Assembly: GCA_030639985.1 (NCBI GenBank)
Contig: DAOWKG010000066.1
Coordinates: 1 to 6,170, forward strand
Direction: 5' to 3'
DNA: 6,170 nucleotides
From: Desulfuromonadaceae bacterium
GTDB lineage: Bacteria; Desulfobacterota; Desulfuromonadia; Desulfuromonadales; Geopsychrobacteraceae
The position numbers and the translations under genes are program-made. Below the pieces are notes generated by a model. That model had not been told where the DNA came from and made no database searches. It saw only the letters and a program-made list of their open reading frames with translations. How positions within the stretch are numbered: position 1 is the first letter of the stretch; each line of letters begins with the position of its first letter. Shown here one piece after another: positions 4,893-6,170 of the stretch.

Positions 4893-5291
4893 ATGTCTAA
4901 TAAGATATCACTGAAAAATGTTTTGCTTTCCATCATCAAAGCGATCGATCTATATAATTTTTTGCTTAAAGATCATCATCGTCGGACAACCATTATCGCT
5001 TATCAACTGGGGAATGCCTACGGACTTGAGGGTGAGCAGCTCAGCAACCTCATTTTGTCTGCTTCTCTTCATGATATTGGTGCCTTACACATCAAAGAGC
5101 GTGATCAATTGCTTGAAGTCGATGTCGAAAATCCCGATCCCCATCAAATTTTAGGAGAAAAAATTCTCAAAGGTTTTAAACCGTTTACAAAACTCAGTAA
5201 AATTATTCGTCATCACCATGTCGTCTATAGTGATGTTGAATCGGGCTGTTATGCGACAATTATCCTGTCCGGTCGGCGACAATTAACTTGA
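4893..5291 (+). pseudogene. HD-domain (metal-dependent phosphohydrolase) gene truncated by an IS21-type element
   Basis: The frame gives 132 residues, but only 1-118 belong to the original gene; residues 119-132 and the TGA stop come from the IS end that begins at 5247. The native part is an HD-domain helical bundle: first histidines in KDHHRR (27-31), the HD pair in SASLHDIGAL (56-65), NPDPHQILGEKIL (80-92) and IIRHHHVVYSD (104-114). Such domains bind one or two metals and hydrolyse phosphates or cyclic dinucleotides. The HHExxDGxGYP signature of true HD-GYP phosphodiesterases is not present; HHHVVYSD takes its place, so cyclic-di-GMP cleavage is doubtful. The C-terminal helices that normally follow are missing, so the product is probably unstable or inactive. 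ATG at 4893 has AGGT about 3-4 bases upstream, closer than usual. The promoter upstream would transcribe into the IS. Confidence 0.8.
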
Positions 5292-5296
5292 CCGGT
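5253..5296 (+). repeat. Two tandem terminal repeats at the IS left end
   Basis: Copy one at 5253-5273 and copy two at 5276-5296 are 21 bases each, repeat period 23, 18 of 21 bases identical. Both start GCGACAATTA and end CCGGT. IS21-family elements are known to carry several copies of a terminal sequence at each end, thought to be transposase binding sites. Copy two also carries the -35 box of the candidate istA promoter and supplies the stop codon of the broken HD frame. Confidence 0.75.
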
Positions 5297-5316
5297 TGAG
5301 CTACCTTCCAGATAAG
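5288..5316 (+). promoter_or_regulatory. Candidate internal promoter of istA
   Basis: TTGACC (5288-5293), a 17-base spacer and GATAAG (5311-5316, four of six -10 matches). The predicted start is near 5323, only about 19 bases before the TTG start codon of istA. The -35 box lies inside terminal repeat copy two, so transposase bound there could repress its own gene. Confidence 0.5.
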
Positions 5317-5351
5317 CTCCTTTTTTTAAAAGGAGGAGCCTTTGTCTGGAA
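5306..5351 (+). promoter_or_regulatory. Hairpin that masks the istA ribosome site and start codon
   Basis: TTCCAGA (5306-5312) is perfectly complementary to TCTGGAA (5345-5351). Inside it CTCCTTTT (5317-5324) pairs with AAAAGGAG (5328-5335), or alternatively GCTCC (5316-5320) with GGAGC (5335-5339). Every variant buries the Shine-Dalgarno AGGAGG (5331-5336), and the outer stem encloses the TTG start (5342-5344). Only RNA started upstream of 5306 can form the outer stem. Complementarity is seen; the role as a block to read-through translation is inferred by analogy with IS10 and IS50. Confidence 0.6.
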
Positions 5352-6170
5352 AACATATTACTCAAGCTCAAGGGATACTTTACATGCAAAACCGTCAAGC
5401 TGGATTAACGCAAGAAACTTGTGCAGCTAAAGCAGATATCAGCATTCGTTCTGGTCGCCGGATTGAAAAAAATGGCACTGCAATCCCAAAAATACGTGAT
5501 TGGAGAACCCGTAAAGACCCATTTGCTGATATTTGGGACGCAGAACTGATTCCGTTATTAGAGAATGAACCAAGCTTAAGCGGATTAACTTTATGGGAGT
5601 ATCTGGATGAACGCTATCCCGATATTTACCCCTATAGCTTGCTAAGAACCTTGCAGCGACGAGTCAAGCATTGGCGAGCTACTCAAGGGCCTGATCTGCC
5701 GGTTATGTTTCGCCAGTCAAGACCTGCCGGGCAACAAGGATTATCTGATTTCACCCACCCTCGCTCCATAATAACCATAGCTGGGCAGGTTTTTAATCAT
5801 ATGATCTTTCAGTTTCGCTTAGCTTTTAGTGGCTGGCGATTTGCTCAGATTACTCAGGGCGGTGAAAGCTATTCAGCCTTAGCTGAAGGATTACAGAATG
5901 CACTGCGCACACTAGGTGGTGCTCCACTTGAGCATCGTACAGATAGCCTAAGTGCCGCATATATTAATCAGAGTCAGAAGAAACGCCTCACCCATAACTA
6001 TAATGGATTGTGCACCCATTATGGGATGGTCGGAACAACAAACAATCCTGGCCTCGGTCATGAAAACGGCGCAATTGAAACCGCCCACGGTTCATTAAAA
6101 CATCGAATAGAGCAGGCGATAAAATTACGTGGAAGTGCTAATTTTAGTACCATTGCTGACTATCAAGCTC
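5342..6170 (+). CDS. istA: IS21-family transposase IstA, N-terminal 276 residues (runs off right edge)
   Basis: IstA is the DDE transposase of IS21-type elements and works with the ATPase IstB. The open frame has 276 codons with no stop. Residues about 6-45 form the helix-turn-helix start (ITQAQGILYMQNRQAGLTQE followed by TCAAKADISIRSGRRIEK), matching the family. The catalytic core shows the acidic triad: D136 in QGLSDFTHPRS, D201 in EHRTDSLSAAY and E246 in GHENGAIETAHGSLKHRIEQ. I start it at TTG 5342 because AGGAGG (5331-5336) is 5 bases upstream and the residues SGKHIT match the usual IstA N-terminus; the first in-frame ATG is at 5384 and would clip the DNA-binding region. No frameshift or stop is seen, so the gene may be active. 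It interrupts an HD-domain gene. Confidence 0.9.
   Translation, partial: MSGKHITQAQGILYMQNRQAGLTQETCAAKADISIRSGRRIEKNGTAIPKIRDWRTRKDPFADIWDAELIPLLENEPSLSGLTLWEYLDERYPDIYPYSLLRTLQRRVKHWRATQGPDLPVMFRQSRPAGQQGLSDFTHPRSIITIAGQVFNHMIFQFRLAFSGWRFAQITQGGESYSALAEGLQNALRTLGGAPLEHRTDSLSAAYINQSQKKRLTHNYNGLCTHYGMVGTTNNPGLGHENGAIETAHGSLKHRIEQAIKLRGSANFSTIADYQA

Larger units (their letters stand above)
5247..6170 (+). mobile_element. IS21-family insertion sequence, left end and istA (runs off right edge)
   Basis: The element is placed from three observations. The HD protein loses family similarity after residue 118. The DNA there begins TGTTATGCGACAATT, and IS21-family ends typically start with TGT. Finally, two imperfect tandem repeats start within it and are followed by an IstA-type transposase. 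Untranslated DNA of 95 bp precedes the transposase start. The right end, istB and the target duplication lie outside the window, so the exact left boundary (5247) is an inference accurate to a few bases. Confidence 0.8.

Noticed and set aside
1..6170. CRISPR arrays, tRNA and rRNA genes
   Set aside because: No regularly spaced repeats and no recognisable tRNA or rRNA sequence on either strand.

Overview
The window looks like a chromosomal stretch of a moderately AT-rich Gram-negative bacterium. My best guess is the Desulfuromonadia/Geobacter-type deltaproteobacteria. That rests on gene content (a ThiF with an N-terminal ThiS-like domain, a YggT-DivIVA pair, a DUF3467 protein, a type I DAHP synthase) and is an inference, not a measured placement.

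Layout. (1) Positions 1-1677, minus strand: a thiamine thiazole operon read right to left. It has a sigma70-like promoter, a TPP riboswitch ending in an intrinsic terminator, then thiF, thiS and the 5' part of thiG, which runs off the left edge. A 130-bp element with imperfect terminal inverted repeats lies between thiS and thiG. (2) Positions 1768-2412, plus strand: a two-gene unit, an unrecognised 106-residue helical protein followed by a DUF3467 protein. The ribosome binding site of the second gene is at the centre of an 18-bp palindrome. (3) Positions 2424-3473, minus strand: a complete DAHP synthase (first step of the shikimate pathway), tail to tail with the DUF3467 gene. (4) Positions 3597-4600, plus strand: a near-consensus promoter, yggT, divIVA and a strong intrinsic terminator, forming one closed transcription unit. 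(5) Positions 4601-4892: a gene-poor stretch with candidate promoters only. (6) Positions 4893-5291: an HD-domain gene cut off after residue 118 by an IS21-family insertion sequence. (7) Positions 5247-6170: left end and first 276 codons of the IS21-type transposase gene istA, running off the right edge.

How the parts work together. ThiF, ThiS and ThiG make the thiazole half of thiamine, and the product cofactor TPP would shut the operon by transcription termination just in front of thiF. YggT and DivIVA are envelope/cell-pole type proteins expressed together. The most interesting structure is at the IS left end. The istA ribosome binding site and TTG start lie in a hairpin that only transcripts entering from outside (for example from the broken HD gene) can form in full. 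A promoter inside the IS end would start downstream of the masking strands. This resembles the protection against read-through expression known from IS10 and IS50.
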